DNA of 48,425 bases from Streptococcus phocae (GCF_001302265.1 NZ_LHQM01000015.1:1-48425), one strand, 5' to 3'. Numbered from the stretch's first letter, positions 20,200-29,081 are shown. Program-made: numbers and translations. The notes: generated from the sequence alone by a model not told the origin.

Positions 20200-20841
20200 T
20201 TAATCCATGATCAATGGCACGCCAGTTGCTGCCTGCACTTCGTCAAAGGTAAAGTCGTCACTGATTTCAACCACTTGGATGCCTTCTGGAGTTACCTTGA
20301 AAACACCCATCTCAGTGATGATCATGTCAACCACACCCTTAGCGGTCAATGGCAATGTGCACTCTTTAAGGATTTTGTGTCTGCCTTTGTTTGTGTGCTC
20401 CATCGCTACGATAACTTTCTTAGCACCAACGAGCAAGTCCATCGCACCACCCATACCTGGAACCATTTTTCCTGGGATGAGGTAGTTCGCAATATCGCCG
20501 TTTTCAGCTAATTCCAATGCTCCAAGCACGGTCAAGTCAACGTGTCCACCACGGATAATTCCAAATGATGTCGCACTGTCAAAGAAAGCTGCACCTGGGT
20601 AAACCGTTACCGGCTGACCACCAGCATTAACAATCGTTGAGTTAGGGTCATCAGATTTTGGACCCAAGCCAATAAAGCCGTTTTCTGACTGGAAGTATAC
20701 CACCATGTCATCTGGGACAAAGTTAGCAACCTTTGTTGGCAAACCAATACCCAAGTTGACCAAAGAACCATTTTCTAGCTCTTGTGCCACACGTTTTGCA
20801 ATTCTGTTTTGGATCTCTTCTTTACTTAATTCAACTGCCAT
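20200..20841 (-). CDS. atoA: Acetoacetate/butyrate:acetate CoA-transferase beta subunit
   Basis: A 213-residue beta subunit of a family I CoA-transferase. The catalytic glutamate is Glu53 in FQSENGFIGLG; other signatures are NLGIGLPTKVANFV, GGAMDLLVGAKKVIVAMEHTNKG and LTAKGVVDMIITEMGVF. With AtoD it moves CoA between acetyl-CoA and a short-chain acyl or acetoacetyl group. ATG 20841 is two bases after the atoD stop region, and AAGGAG lies within the atoD end. Last gene of atoB-atoD-atoA. Confidence 0.96.
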   Translation of the reverse strand: MAVELSKEEIQNRIAKRVAQELENGSLVNLGIGLPTKVANFVPDDMVVYFQSENGFIGLGPKSDDPNSTIVNAGGQPVTVYPGAAFFDSATSFGIIRGGHVDLTVLGALELAENGDIANYLIPGKMVPGMGGAMDLLVGAKKVIVAMEHTNKGRHKILKECTLPLTAKGVVDMIITEMGVFKVTPEGIQVVEISDDFTFDEVQAATGVPLIMD

Positions 20842-20843
20842 AA

Positions 20844-21503
20844 TTATGCTCCTTCTTTCACAAGATAATCAACAAAAATATGTGGCGTGTGAACAAATTC
20901 AGGCTGTAACTCACCAGCAGGAACGATTTCTCTAGCTTGTACGATAGTTGTTTTTGCACATGCCGCCATCAATTGATTAAAGTTATTTTCTGATCCACTG
21001 TACTGAAGATTGCCAAGCTCGTCAGCTTTATTAGCCAAGACCAATGCAAAGTCAGCTTTGAATGGAAGTTCCAACAGATAAGTCACTCCATCAATCTCTT
21101 TTGTTTCTTTGCCTTCAGCAACCAAAGTTCCAACACCAGTTGGTGTGTAGAATCCTCCGATACCGTAAGCACCGATTCTGATTTTTTCTGCAAAAGTTCC
21201 TTGTGGAATCAACTCAATTTCAGTTTCGCCTTCGTTCATTTGACGACCTGCTTCTCTGTTCAAACCAATATGTGTTGCATAGATTTTCTTGAACTGGTGT
21301 TTAGCAACCATTTTACCAACACCACGGTCGATAAAGCCTGCGTCGTTACAGATCAAGGTCAAGTCTTTTGTCCCTTTAGCAACAAGAGCGTCAATCAATG
21401 CTTCAGGCGTTCCATTTGCCATGAAGCCTCCGACCATGATCGTATCACCGTCTTTGATTTGAGCAACTGCTTCTTCAATGGTAATATGTTTTTGTTTTTG
21501 CAT
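20844..21503 (-). CDS. atoD: Acetoacetate/butyrate:acetate CoA-transferase alpha subunit
   Basis: A 219-residue alpha subunit with the glycine-rich CoA site IMVGGFMANGTPEALIDALV and the motifs LICNDAGFIDRGVGKMV and GIGGFYTPTGVGT. ATG 21503 (MQKQKHITIEEAV) is chosen because AAGGGAG lies shortly before it; upstream in-frame residues overlap atoB in a way not seen in the family. It follows atoB by 11 nt and pairs with atoA. Confidence 0.96.
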   Translation of the reverse strand: MQKQKHITIEEAVAQIKDGDTIMVGGFMANGTPEALIDALVAKGTKDLTLICNDAGFIDRGVGKMVAKHQFKKIYATHIGLNREAGRQMNEGETEIELIPQGTFAEKIRIGAYGIGGFYTPTGVGTLVAEGKETKEIDGVTYLLELPFKADFALVLANKADELGNLQYSGSENNFNQLMAACAKTTIVQAREIVPAGELQPEFVHTPHIFVDYLVKEGA

Positions 21504-21514
21504 GTTTTTCTCCC

Positions 21515-22699
21515 TTATCTGGTTACAATAACGCTTTGACCTTGACCGCCACCGATACACAATGTTGCAAGACCATATTTCGCGTCACGTTTAGACATTT
21601 CAGAAATCAAGGTTACCAAGATACGTGCACCAGATGCTCCGATTGGGTGACCTAGAGCAATAGCACCACCGTTAACGTTTACTTTTTCATCTTTCAAACC
21701 AAGATCTCTTGCCACAGCAAGTGCTTGAGATGCAAAGGCTTCGTTAGCTTCAACCAAGTCGATGTCATCGATTGTCAATTCTGCTTTTGCCAAAGCTTTT
21801 TGTGATGCAGGGATAGGACCACATCCCATGATGCTTGGGTCAACACCAGCACTTGCATAGCTCACTACAGTCGCTAAGATTGGCAAACCAAGCTCTTCTG
21901 CTTTGTCTTTGCTCATCAATAGAAGGGCTGCAGCACCATCATTGATACCTGATGCGTTACCAGCAGTAACTGTTCCGTTTTCTTTCACAAAGGCAGGTCT
22001 TAATTTGCCTAGTTTTTCAACAGTTGTGCCAAATTTAGGGTACTCATCTTGATCAATCACAAGTGGCTCACCCTTACGTTGTGGAACTGTTACAGGAGCG
22101 ATTTCTTCTTTAAATTTGTTTTGTTCGATAGCTGCTTGCGCTTTTTGTTGGCTGTTTGCTGCAAACTGGTCTTGTTCTTCACGTGTCAAGCCGTATTGTT
22201 TTGCCACGTTTTCAGCAGTGATTCCCATATGGTAACCGTGGAAAGCATCGCTAAGACCGTCTTTGATCATAGTGTCAACAACTTTGCTGTCGCCCATACG
22301 TGAGCCCCAACGATGGTTTTGCAAGACATAAGCTGCTTGGCTCATGTTTTCAGCACCACCGACTAAAACCACATCCGCATTTCCAGATTGGATTTTTTGA
22401 GCCCCAAGTTCCACTGTTTTAAGACCAGATCCACACACCATATCAATGGTAAAGGCTGGAGTCTCATGAGGAAGACCAGAGTTCAAAGCAATCTGACGAG
22501 CAACGTTTTGTCCAAGTCCTGCGTGCAAGACATTTCCGAAAATGACTTCGTCAATCAAATCAGATGGAATGTTTGTTTCTGCAAGGATTTTTTTAACAAC
22601 TGTCACACCTAGGTCAACAGCAGACACATTTTTAAATGATCCGCCAAAGGCACCAATCGGTGTGCGATATGCTGATACGATAACTGCTTCTTTAGACAT
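21515..22699 (-). CDS. atoB: Acetyl-CoA C-acetyltransferase (thiolase)
   Basis: A 394-residue biosynthetic-type thiolase. The nucleophilic Cys89 is in [36 protein letters not shown] (catalytic His) and [10 protein letters not shown] (second Cys) complete the active site. It condenses two acetyl-CoA or splits acetoacetyl-CoA. Together with the CoA-transferase pair it would degrade acetoacetate or interconvert short-chain acids. AAAGGAG precedes ATG 22699. The promoter region shared with the divergent LysR gene carries a cre site and a 30-bp palindrome. Confidence 0.97.
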   Translation of the reverse strand: MSKEAVIVSAYRTPIGAFGGSFKNVSAVDLGVTVVKKILAETNIPSDLIDEVIFGNVLHAGLGQNVARQIALNSGLPHETPAFTIDMVCGSGLKTVELGAQKIQSGNADVVLVGGAENMSQAAYVLQNHRWGSRMGDSKVVDTMIKDGLSDAFHGYHMGITAENVAKQYGLTREEQDQFAANSQQKAQAAIEQNKFKEEIAPVTVPQRKGEPLVIDQDEYPKFGTTVEKLGKLRPAFVKENGTVTAGNASGINDGAAALLLMSKDKAEELGLPILATVVSYASAGVDPSIMGCGPIPASQKALAKAELTIDDIDLVEANEAFASQALAVARDLGLKDEKVNVNGGAIALGHPIGASGARILVTLISEMSKRDAKYGLATLCIGGGQGQSVIVTR

Positions 22700-22718
22700 C
22701 TTTTTTCTCCTTTTTGCT

Positions 22719-22733
22719 ATTGAAACGCTTACA
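22719..22733. promoter_or_regulatory. CcpA cre site upstream of atoB
   Basis: ATTGAAACGCTTACA matches the cre consensus (TGNAANCGNTNNCA type) on both strands. It lies 20-34 bp before the atoB start, so bound CcpA would block transcription. Its reverse complement occurs exactly upstream of atoE at 25264-25278. Confidence 0.8.
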
Positions 22734-22734
22734 T

Positions 22735-22764
22735 GAATATTATATAATTTATAATATAATATTC
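22735..22764. promoter_or_regulatory. 30-bp palindrome between atoB and the LysR gene
   Basis: GAATATTATA and TATAATATTC are perfect 10-bp arms around TAATTTATAA. It sits midway between divergent starts (22699 and 22820), the usual place for a LysR-type operator, and also supplies the AT-rich -10 regions of both promoters. Confidence 0.6.
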
Positions 22765-22819
22765 AAATATCATTTTGTTATATTTACCATAAGAAAAAGT
22801 TATAGAGGAAAGGACTACC

Positions 22820-23731
22820 ATGAACATTACAAATCTGATTTATTTTGTTGAAATTGTTAACTGTGACTTCAACCTGACAAAAGCAGCGCAAAAAAGCCAC
22901 ATCTCTCAGCCTGCCCTCAGCAACTACATCAAAACCATCGAAAGCGAAGAGGACATCACCCTCTTTAACCGTAAAAAAGGGCGCCTCATTGGACTGACCT
23001 CTGTGGGAGAGCGTTTTTACGAAAATGCCAAAATCGTCATCTCCTCGCACGAGCAGCTCATGGCTGACCTGCGTAACGAATCCAAAAAATACAAGGGCGA
23101 GATTGTCATCGGTATTCCGCAGCTCATCTCAGGGCTCATCTTTTCAGAGTTAATCCCTCAGCTCATCGAGGAAAATCCCGATGTCAAGTTTACCATTGTC
23201 GAGACCGGCGCCTATGAACTGCAAAAGAAACTCTTTTTAAACGAAGTGGACTTTGCTATCTTACTGACCCCGACTGCTCTGGACCCTGCTCTAGCTGATA
23301 TTGACATCCTCTTGCGAGACCAGCTCTGCCTTTACATGAGCGAAAAAACACTGGAGGACAAGTTTAAGGGCATGACCTCAATCTCCATCAAGGACCTCCA
23401 CCGAGATAGCCTGGTCACTTTTGACAAGACCTTTATGATTTATCACCAGCTCAAGACCCTCTTTGAGCGTGAAAAGGTCAGCCCAAACATCAAACTGCAC
23501 TCGGCGTCCTGGGACTTTTTGCTCAACAGCACCAGACACTCCTCCTACGTGACCATCCTACCAAGACCCATCACTTACTTTGCCGACATGGAAGGTTTGG
23601 TCGAAATCCAGCTCAAAGAGCACCCAAAATGGGAGGTGGTGCTAACCTCCCTCAAAAAAGACAAAACCAGCCACCTCAAATCCTACATCAAAAATACCAT
23701 CTTGGACTATTTTGCCAGCAGGCGCTTTTAG
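22820..23731 (+). CDS. LysR-family transcriptional regulator of the ato genes
   Basis: A 303-residue LTTR. The N-terminal helix-turn-helix is at residues 1-60 (NITNLIYFVEIVNCDFNLTKAAQKSHISQPALSNYIKTIE), followed by the linker helix and a periplasmic-binding-protein-like effector domain (GEIVIGIPQLISGLIFSELIPQLIEENPDVKFTI). ATG 22820 has GAGGAAAGGA upstream. The gene is divergent from atoB with 120 bp between, the classical LysR layout, so it most likely controls atoBDA and perhaps atoE, which lies convergent beyond the terminator at 23761. The effector may be a short-chain acid or acyl-CoA; that is inference. Confidence 0.93.
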   Translation: MNITNLIYFVEIVNCDFNLTKAAQKSHISQPALSNYIKTIESEEDITLFNRKKGRLIGLTSVGERFYENAKIVISSHEQLMADLRNESKKYKGEIVIGIPQLISGLIFSELIPQLIEENPDVKFTIVETGAYELQKKLFLNEVDFAILLTPTALDPALADIDILLRDQLCLYMSEKTLEDKFKGMTSISIKDLHRDSLVTFDKTFMIYHQLKTLFEREKVSPNIKLHSASWDFLLNSTRHSSYVTILPRPITYFADMEGLVEIQLKEHPKWEVVLTSLKKDKTSHLKSYIKNTILDYFASRRF

Positions 23732-23760
23732 CCATAAGGCCCAGCCATCAGTATACACCA

Positions 23761-23793
23761 AAAAAACATCTGATTCAAAATCAGATGTTTTTT
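23761..23793. terminator. Bidirectional terminator between the LysR gene and atoE
   Basis: AAAAAACATCTGAT(T) and ATCAGATGTTTTTT form a near-perfect stem with A and T flanks, serving convergent genes ending at 23731 and 23805. Confidence 0.92.
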
Positions 23794-23804
23794 AGATATA
23801 GTGT

Positions 23805-25211
23805 TTAGAATGCTAATAGGTAAACAATCACGATACCAGACACGACCAATACACATGGAATGGTGTAGGCAACGATTTGATTGAATTTCAACTTGAAGTT
23901 TGACAAGTATGACAATGCCCAGAATGGCACGATTAGGTTTGTAGTAGCGTCACCCAACTGGTAGGCTTGCAAGATACGACCCAGGTCGTTACCAACCTCG
24001 ATAGATGCAGGCACGATGTAAGGCGCTTCGATAACGAACTTAGAACCACCTGATGGCACCGCAATGTTTAGCAATGCTGAGTAGAGGTAAGCAAATACTG
24101 GCCATGTTGTGCCGTTAGAGATGCTAACAAAGAAGTGTGAAATCTCAAGACCCAAGCCAGTGCTTTGGATGATACCAAAGATACCCGCATAGAATGGGAA
24201 TTGCAACACCAAGCCCCAAGATGACATCACACCATCTTTAAAGAGTGCTGCGTAGTATTCAGGACCTTGTTGACCACAAAGGAGTAATCCCAAACCAAGG
24301 AAGAGGAAGTTAAAGCTGTTAAGGTCAAGACCTGACAAACCAACAATAGAGAACTGGTACACGCTGTAACCAAAGATGGCACTACCAATGATGTACATCA
24401 CAAGACGTGATGAGTTCATTTTTTCAGCAGGTGTGTTGCGTGAAATCTCGATATGCGCTGTACCGTTGATGCTGTTCATGTAGATGTCGTCATCAAGCTC
24501 AACGATTTTTGACTCATCCTTAGGATGCACAAACAAGGCAAAGCATAGTGGCACCAACATACACACAATCAACAAGCTAATAAAGTGAACGTTCAAGACA
24601 GAAGACGTCAATGGCACACTTTCAGGAACCAATTGTTTGTAAGCTTCTGCCACACTGTTACGTAGGTAGTTTGGAGTTGCTGAGTAAAGAACCGCCGCAC
24701 CTGATAGACCAGATGTCGCAGGCAAGAACGTAAAGAACAGAGTTGCCACAAACAATGGCGTGTGCACTTTGATCCCTTTTTGACGAGCCTGCACCAACAA
24801 TTCCTTACCAAACACGATGGCAACCATCATTCCCAATCCCCAGTGTAAGAAACCAAAGATAGACCCTACAATGATTGAGAAGATAAAGATTTGTGTGCGT
24901 GATTTAGGCAATTTTGCCAAAAACTTGAACATTTTGTGGGCAGGAGGTGAACTTGCTACCGCATTACCAGTTGCAAGCAAGATGGTCATCTGCATAGCAA
25001 AGGACAAGAGTCCCCAGAAACCATTTACCCAACCATAGATAATCCCGCCTGTTTTCTCAGTACCAATAAACGGCGTATCCGTCATAAAGACTGCCATACC
25101 GATCACGAGAAAAGTCAGGATAAAACAGATAAAGAGCGACTCTGGCATCCACTTCATAAAGCCGTCAATATAGCGATCCATAAAACTTTTTTTGTTTTTT
25201 ATGTCCTTCAT
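23805..25211 (-). CDS. atoE: Short-chain fatty acid transporter (AtoE family)
   Basis: A 468-residue membrane protein with about ten or more hydrophobic segments, matching AtoE: SFMDRYIDGFMKWMPESLFICFILTF, HWGLGMMVAIVFGKELL, LFKDGVMSSWGLVLQFPFYAGIFGIIQSTGLG, NIAVPSGGSKFVIEAPYIVPAS and GDATTNLIVPFWALSYL. It takes up short-chain fatty acids such as butyrate or acetoacetate for CoA activation by AtoDA. ATG 25211 is chosen because AAAGGA is nine bases upstream; the longer frame begins with a TTG without a site. It has its own promoter region with a cre site. Terminated at 23761-23793. Confidence 0.94.
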   Translation of the reverse strand: MKDIKNKKSFMDRYIDGFMKWMPESLFICFILTFLVIGMAVFMTDTPFIGTEKTGGIIYGWVNGFWGLLSFAMQMTILLATGNAVASSPPAHKMFKFLAKLPKSRTQIFIFSIIVGSIFGFLHWGLGMMVAIVFGKELLVQARQKGIKVHTPLFVATLFFTFLPATSGLSGAAVLYSATPNYLRNSVAEAYKQLVPESVPLTSSVLNVHFISLLIVCMLVPLCFALFVHPKDESKIVELDDDIYMNSINGTAHIEISRNTPAEKMNSSRLVMYIIGSAIFGYSVYQFSIVGLSGLDLNSFNFLFLGLGLLLCGQQGPEYYAALFKDGVMSSWGLVLQFPFYAGIFGIIQSTGLGLEISHFFVSISNGTTWPVFAYLYSALLNIAVPSGGSKFVIEAPYIVPASIEVGNDLGRILQAYQLGDATTNLIVPFWALSYLSNFKLKFNQIVAYTIPCVLVVSGIVIVYLLAF

Positions 25212-25263
25212 TCCAACATTTCCTTTCAAATATCCAGAAACTTCCCCCAAGCGTCACCATATG

Positions 25264-25278
25264 TGTAAGCGTTTCAAT
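25264..25278. promoter_or_regulatory. CcpA cre site upstream of atoE
   Basis: TGTAAGCGTTTCAAT, a consensus-quality cre, 53-67 bp before the atoE ATG. It is the exact reverse complement of the site before atoB. Confidence 0.8.
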
Positions 25279-25539
25279 TTCAGTGTTTAAATAGACAGGC
25301 AAGACAAGCGTCCAACAACTACGTTTTACTCACCTGCTGGTAGCGACTCTGTGAAAAATGTTTCAAAGGTTACTTCTATAATGACACCGCTTGCATAAAT
25401 AATCAAATAGCAATTTTTTATATAAACCATAACTTCAGATTATAGTTTACCAAAAATAGCTATCTCATGCCTCTTTTTGCACACCTGTGCAATGAAAAAA
25501 CCAACCAATCCGTTGTCAGAAAATAATCAGGGCATTAAA
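25279..25539. promoter_or_regulatory. Gene-free interval upstream of atoE, with a 16-bp palindrome
   Basis: The interval between the pilus operon end and atoE has no coding frame that I accept. TTGCACACCTGTGCAA at 25477-25492 is a palindrome with 7-bp arms and 2-bp centre, sharing the TTGCAC-N4-GTGCAA core with 3273-3288. Promoter candidates for atoE on the minus strand are TATAAT (25439-25444) and, nearer, TTGATT-17-CATTAT (start near 25377). The region is AT-rich elsewhere. Confidence 0.5.
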
Positions 25540-25569
25540 AAATTAGCCCTGCCGAGGCAGGACTAATTT
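25540..25569 (-). terminator. Terminator of the pilus/sortase operon
   Basis: AAATTAG-c-CCTGC pairs with GCAGG-a-CTAATTT, three bases past the last sortase stop, followed on the minus strand by TTTTTAAT. Confidence 0.85.
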
Positions 25570-25572
25570 CCT

Positions 25573-26409
25573 TTAAACTGTCTGGCGCGAGCCCTTCCAG
25601 CGAGACCAAAAGGCATAGCAGACCACCAAAAGTAACAGCCAACCAATCCCTGTCAAGACAAAAACAGGATTGGGCCCAAACCGCTCCTTTTTAGGAGTGA
25701 TTTGGTTGGGCTGGCTGAGCTTGGAAGCCTTTTGTGCCGACACCTTTGGTAGTACTCGAGTGGCATTGACCAGGAGACGCTCGTTAAAGGGCGGGTAGAG
25801 TGGGTTGCAGGTCAGTAGCGTCAGCATATCCTGACCTTTTTTGGCCTTGAGCTGCTGCCAGTCGGTGGCATCGATCAGCACCACCTCCTGCACCACATAC
25901 TCCAGACGTCGCACCCCTAGGTCGATGGTAATCTTGTCCCCAGGAGCCAGCTCAGCGATTCTGAGAAAGCGCTGGTCATTATACCAACTACGGTGCCCAG
26001 CGATGACAGAGCGCTTGCCCTTGCCTCCGACAGGTAGGTCTGTGCCTGTCACCTGAGCTACCCCACGCTCCAGATGGCTCTCGCTAGCACCGATACGAAT
26101 GGGCTGGGTCGAGCCAATCTTTGGAATGGTGACATAGCCAATGATGCCGTCCTCAAAAGGACTTTGCTCCTCCTGTGTTTTGGACTCGACAAAAGGGTCA
26201 GACGTTGCGGGGTCTGTTTTTTGTCGCTCTTGGTGGTAGTTGCCTACCCACTTTTTTTGGGCCTTGGTCCAGTCCTTTTGCGCGTCCTGAAACTGGCGAT
26301 AAGAGGCCTGCTCCATGAGCTGACTAGCAGACATCATGGTCAATAAAGCCAAGGGCAACAAGAGCCCCACCACCATCAACAGGTAGCCAAAAACCGTTCG
26401 TCTATTCAC
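25573..26409 (-). CDS. srtC3: Class C-like sortase, divergent third copy
   Basis: A 278-residue sortase with an N-terminal membrane anchor (residues 6-27) and a C-terminal one (about 250-270). The catalytic triad is His139 (VIAGHRSW), Cys201 (TLLTCNP) and Arg211 (NERLLV). A DPF motif at 71-73 may be the lid typical of pilin sortases. It is clearly more divergent than the two upstream copies: the His segment reads AGHRSWYND instead of SHSGLP or AHTGLP. In the pneumococcal rlrA islet the third sortase differs similarly. The start is GTG 26409 with AAAGGA nine bases upstream, overlapping the end of the preceding gene by 8 nt. Confidence 0.92.
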   Translation of the reverse strand: MNRRTVFGYLLMVVGLLLPLALLTMMSASQLMEQASYRQFQDAQKDWTKAQKKWVGNYHQERQKTDPATSDPFVESKTQEEQSPFEDGIIGYVTIPKIGSTQPIRIGASESHLERGVAQVTGTDLPVGGKGKRSVIAGHRSWYNDQRFLRIAELAPGDKITIDLGVRRLEYVVQEVVLIDATDWQQLKAKKGQDMLTLLTCNPLYPPFNERLLVNATRVLPKVSAQKASKLSQPNQITPKKERFGPNPVFVLTGIGWLLLLVVCYAFWSRWKGSRQTV

Positions 26410-27262
26410 TCGTTACATCCTTTCTGCGTCGCTTGCGATACCAGAATATCAAACATCCTATGACTAGTATAACAAAAAACAGCACAGCAAGGATAATCCA
26501 ACGATGGGCATACCATGGGCGTTGCGCACGCGCTTTTTCCACCGCCTTGCGATATGGCACACGGTGCCCACGCACCAAGAGCCTGTGGCTATTGATACCG
26601 TAGGGCGTGCAGGTCAACAAAGTAGCATAGTCCTTGCCTTTTTTAACCAAAACAGGGGTAAAATCATCAGGCTCAACCACCATGATCCGATCCACCTGAT
26701 AGGCCAAGGTCCGCTCCAGATTGTGGATGAAAAAGAGGTCGCCCTTTTTCATCTTGTGGACATCGGTAAACAACTTGGCCTGAGGCAGGCCTGTATGGGC
26801 CGTGATGACCGTGTGGGTGTCCTTGCCACCAATAGGTAGCGATGTCCCCTCTAAGTGCCCTGCGCCCTTTTGGAGGACCTCCTCGCTGGTCCCTGCATAG
26901 ATGGGCAGGTTGATGTCAATCCGTGGCACCTCCACGTAACCGATCTGCTCGTTTAGCTCGAGCATCTTGGCATACTCTGCCACCCCTTTTTTCTCTAGAT
27001 CTGTGTAAGGGTCATTGATCCGACTAGGGTCTAACGTCGCGTTATAGGCCTGAGCCAGAGTGATCCGCCTCTTGATGTCGGCCTGGTCGACCTTACTTTT
27101 AGCCGTCTCAAAGGACGAGACCGACTGGTCCTGTTTGATACGGTAGTAATAGTTTGAAACCATCGGGTATGAGGCAATCAAAAGCCCCAAAATAAAGAGC
27201 AAGGGCAGTCCAAACCGCACGAGAAAGGGCTGTTTTTGCCCAGCTGACTTAGTTTTTGCCAT
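26402..27262 (-). CDS. srtC2: Class C pilin sortase
   Basis: A 286-residue class C sortase. There are N- and C-terminal hydrophobic anchors (about 14-34 and 253-275), a DPY lid motif at residues 84-86 and the catalytic triad His156 (TAHTGLP), Cys218 (TLLTCTPYGIN) and Arg227 (SHRLLVRG). It joins pilin subunits through isopeptide bonds. ATG 27262 (MAKTKSAGQKQ) has GAAGGGAG and overlaps the preceding sortase gene by 14 nt, so the three sortases are translationally coupled. Confidence 0.94.
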   Translation of the reverse strand: MAKTKSAGQKQPFLVRFGLPLLFILGLLIASYPMVSNYYYRIKQDQSVSSFETAKSKVDQADIKRRITLAQAYNATLDPSRINDPYTDLEKKGVAEYAKMLELNEQIGYVEVPRIDINLPIYAGTSEEVLQKGAGHLEGTSLPIGGKDTHTVITAHTGLPQAKLFTDVHKMKKGDLFFIHNLERTLAYQVDRIMVVEPDDFTPVLVKKGKDYATLLTCTPYGINSHRLLVRGHRVPYRKAVEKARAQRPWYAHRWIILAVLFFVILVIGCLIFWYRKRRRKDVTSE

Positions 27263-28142
27263 GAGAGGCTCCCTTCTCAACAACCTTTGCCTTTTTCCGA
27301 CGACGATACCACAGCCATGCCAATATGAGCAACAATAACAACAAGCAGAGCCCGATGATGAGGTAGAGGTACCAGTTGCTGTTTTCTGCCTGTGCCTTGT
27401 GGTGGGCCTTAGCCACATATGGGATACGGTGCCCACGCACGATGAGGCGGTGGGTGTTGATCCCTATCGGCGTACAGGTCAAAAGTGTCGCATAGTCCTT
27501 GCCAGGCACAATCAAGAGCTGTGAAAAATCATCAGGCTCGATGGTTTTAATCTGGTCGACCTTGTAGCCCAGGATTTCCTTGATGTTGTGAATGTAAAAG
27601 ACGTCGCCCTTTTTGACCTTAGGCAGGTCAGAAAAGAGCTTAGCAGACGGTAGCCCCGAGTGGGAGGTCAAGACCGTATGGGTGTCTATGCCCCCAACAG
27701 GAAGTGACGTCCCCTCCAGGTGGCCACTGCCCCTGGAGATGGACTCCTCATTGGTCCCCGCATAGATGGGCAAGTCCACATGGATCCGAGGGATCTCCAC
27801 ATGCCCCATCTGCTCATGGAGCTCCAGCATGCGGGCATATTCTGCCCGACCTGCGGTTTTTTCCTCGTCAGAGTAGGGGTCCTTGAGGCTAACATCGTGG
27901 AGACTGGCATTAAAAGCCTCAGCCAGTTTGATCCTGCGGTCGATGTCTGCCTTGTCTAGCTGGGACTTGTCGCTATCAAACTGTCTCGCCTGATTATTGG
28001 AGTCGATGGTATAGTAGATCCGCGAAATTTGCGGATAGAGGAGAATGGCTAGCCCTAATAGAAATATCAGCAGAAACAGGCCATTACGCCTCAGCCAGGA
28101 CTGACGTGTCGCCCCTAGCCTTTTCTTTGTTGTGGTTGACAT
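27249..28142 (-). CDS. srtC1: Class C pilin sortase
   Basis: A 297-residue class C sortase with membrane segments at about 20-37 and 255-275, a DPY lid at residues 88-90 and the triad His161 (TSHSGLP), Cys223 (LLTCTPIGIN) and Arg232 (THRLIVRG). ATG 28142 is preceded by AAGGTGG. Closest in sequence to the following sortase, so a tandem duplication is likely. It comes just after a terminator-like hairpin that separates it from the minor pilin gene. Confidence 0.94.
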   Translation of the reverse strand: MSTTTKKRLGATRQSWLRRNGLFLLIFLLGLAILLYPQISRIYYTIDSNNQARQFDSDKSQLDKADIDRRIKLAEAFNASLHDVSLKDPYSDEEKTAGRAEYARMLELHEQMGHVEIPRIHVDLPIYAGTNEESISRGSGHLEGTSLPVGGIDTHTVLTSHSGLPSAKLFSDLPKVKKGDVFYIHNIKEILGYKVDQIKTIEPDDFSQLLIVPGKDYATLLTCTPIGINTHRLIVRGHRIPYVAKAHHKAQAENSNWYLYLIIGLCLLLLLLILAWLWYRRRKKAKVVEKGASHGKN

Positions 28143-28176
28143 ATCTGCCACCTTTCTATCATTGTGTCTCATTAGC

Positions 28177-28216
28177 CCAAAAAGCCAGCCCCTCACCGAG
28201 GGAGACTGGCTTTTGG
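28177..28216 (-). terminator. Intra-operon terminator-like hairpin between minor pilin and sortases
   Basis: On the minus strand CCAAAAGCCAG pairs with CTGGCTTTTTGG, with CCCTC/GAGGG inside. It lies 16 nt past the minor pilin stop and 34 nt before the srtC1 ATG. With a T5 run, it probably lets only part of the transcripts through to the sortases. Confidence 0.7.
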
Positions 28217-28232
28217 TAGTCCGAGTGGATGA

Positions 28233-29081
28233 TCACTCAGGACGGCGCTTTTTGTCACGTTTGACCAGATAAGCACCTAGCATAAACATGGCAAAACCAA
28301 TTAGCGCAACCACAATCATCACCGCGTTACCAGTGTATGGTACCTCGATCCCTGGGGGTGGGGTCTTAGGCGTGTTGATGACTTTTGTTGGTTTGGCTTT
28401 TGCGGAATAGTTGGTCACCTCAAAGGCCACCGGTTTTTGGGACAAGAGGTATCCCTTAGGGGCTTTGATTTCCTTGAGGTAGTAACTGCCAAAGGGCAGG
28501 TCTCCCACCTCAAAGAGGCCTTTTTTATCTGAGGTTACCAGATAGGGCTTGCCAGCCTTTAGGACAGGCGTTGCCTTGCTCTTGAGGTTTTGCCAAATCT
28601 CAAAGGTGGCACCCTGTAGCGTCCCACCCTGCGAAGACACCTTGACAAACTGGTAGGAGCCACGCTTTTGAGGGGTGGTTTTTTTCGCCTGGACGATTTG
28701 GTCTCGACCAGCTGTGACCGTCACGACAAAGGGCACAAGGACCTCGTCCTTAGTGACACCCTCAGCTTCACGGACATAGTAGCTCACTCCGTCAGCTAAG
28801 TTGGTCAACAGCACCTCAGATGTGCCTTTGTTGATAACAGCCTCTAAAGGATGATGATAGGCTGTCGTCAACTGGGCATCTGATTGAGCAAATAAGGCCG
28901 CCATGTCTGGCTTTTCACCACCCTTAGGCAAAGCCCAGAGCAACAAGCGCGTGTCCGTAGTTTTAGGCTCGATACGAATCGTCACCGCAGAATCCTTGGT
29001 CGCCGCAAAAATCGGAGAAGCCAGCAAGCACACTAGCGCACAAACTGACCAGAACAACTGAAACCATAACCGTTTTTTCAC
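28233..29081 (-). CDS. Minor pilin (cell-wall basal pilin, RrgC/AP2-like)
   Basis: A 282-residue surface protein with a signal peptide (VKKRLWFQLFWSVCALVCLLASPIFA), a Cna-B/SpaA-type domain whose E-box reads YYLKEIKAPKGY, and a sorting signal VPYTG followed by a hydrophobic helix and a KRDKKRRPE tail. Its size and place after the backbone pilin match the basal subunit that housekeeping sortase links to the wall. The start is GTG 29081, seven bases after AGGAGG; the in-frame extension upstream would begin at a TTG. The sorting motif starts with V, not L, so class C sortases are its likely first processors. Confidence 0.9.
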   Translation of the reverse strand: MKKRLWFQLFWSVCALVCLLASPIFAATKDSAVTIRIEPKTTDTRLLLWALPKGGEKPDMAALFAQSDAQLTTAYHHPLEAVINKGTSEVLLTNLADGVSYYVREAEGVTKDEVLVPFVVTVTAGRDQIVQAKKTTPQKRGSYQFVKVSSQGGTLQGATFEIWQNLKSKATPVLKAGKPYLVTSDKKGLFEVGDLPFGSYYLKEIKAPKGYLLSQKPVAFEVTNYSAKAKPTKVINTPKTPPPGIEVPYTGNAVMIVVALIGFAMFMLGAYLVKRDKKRRPE

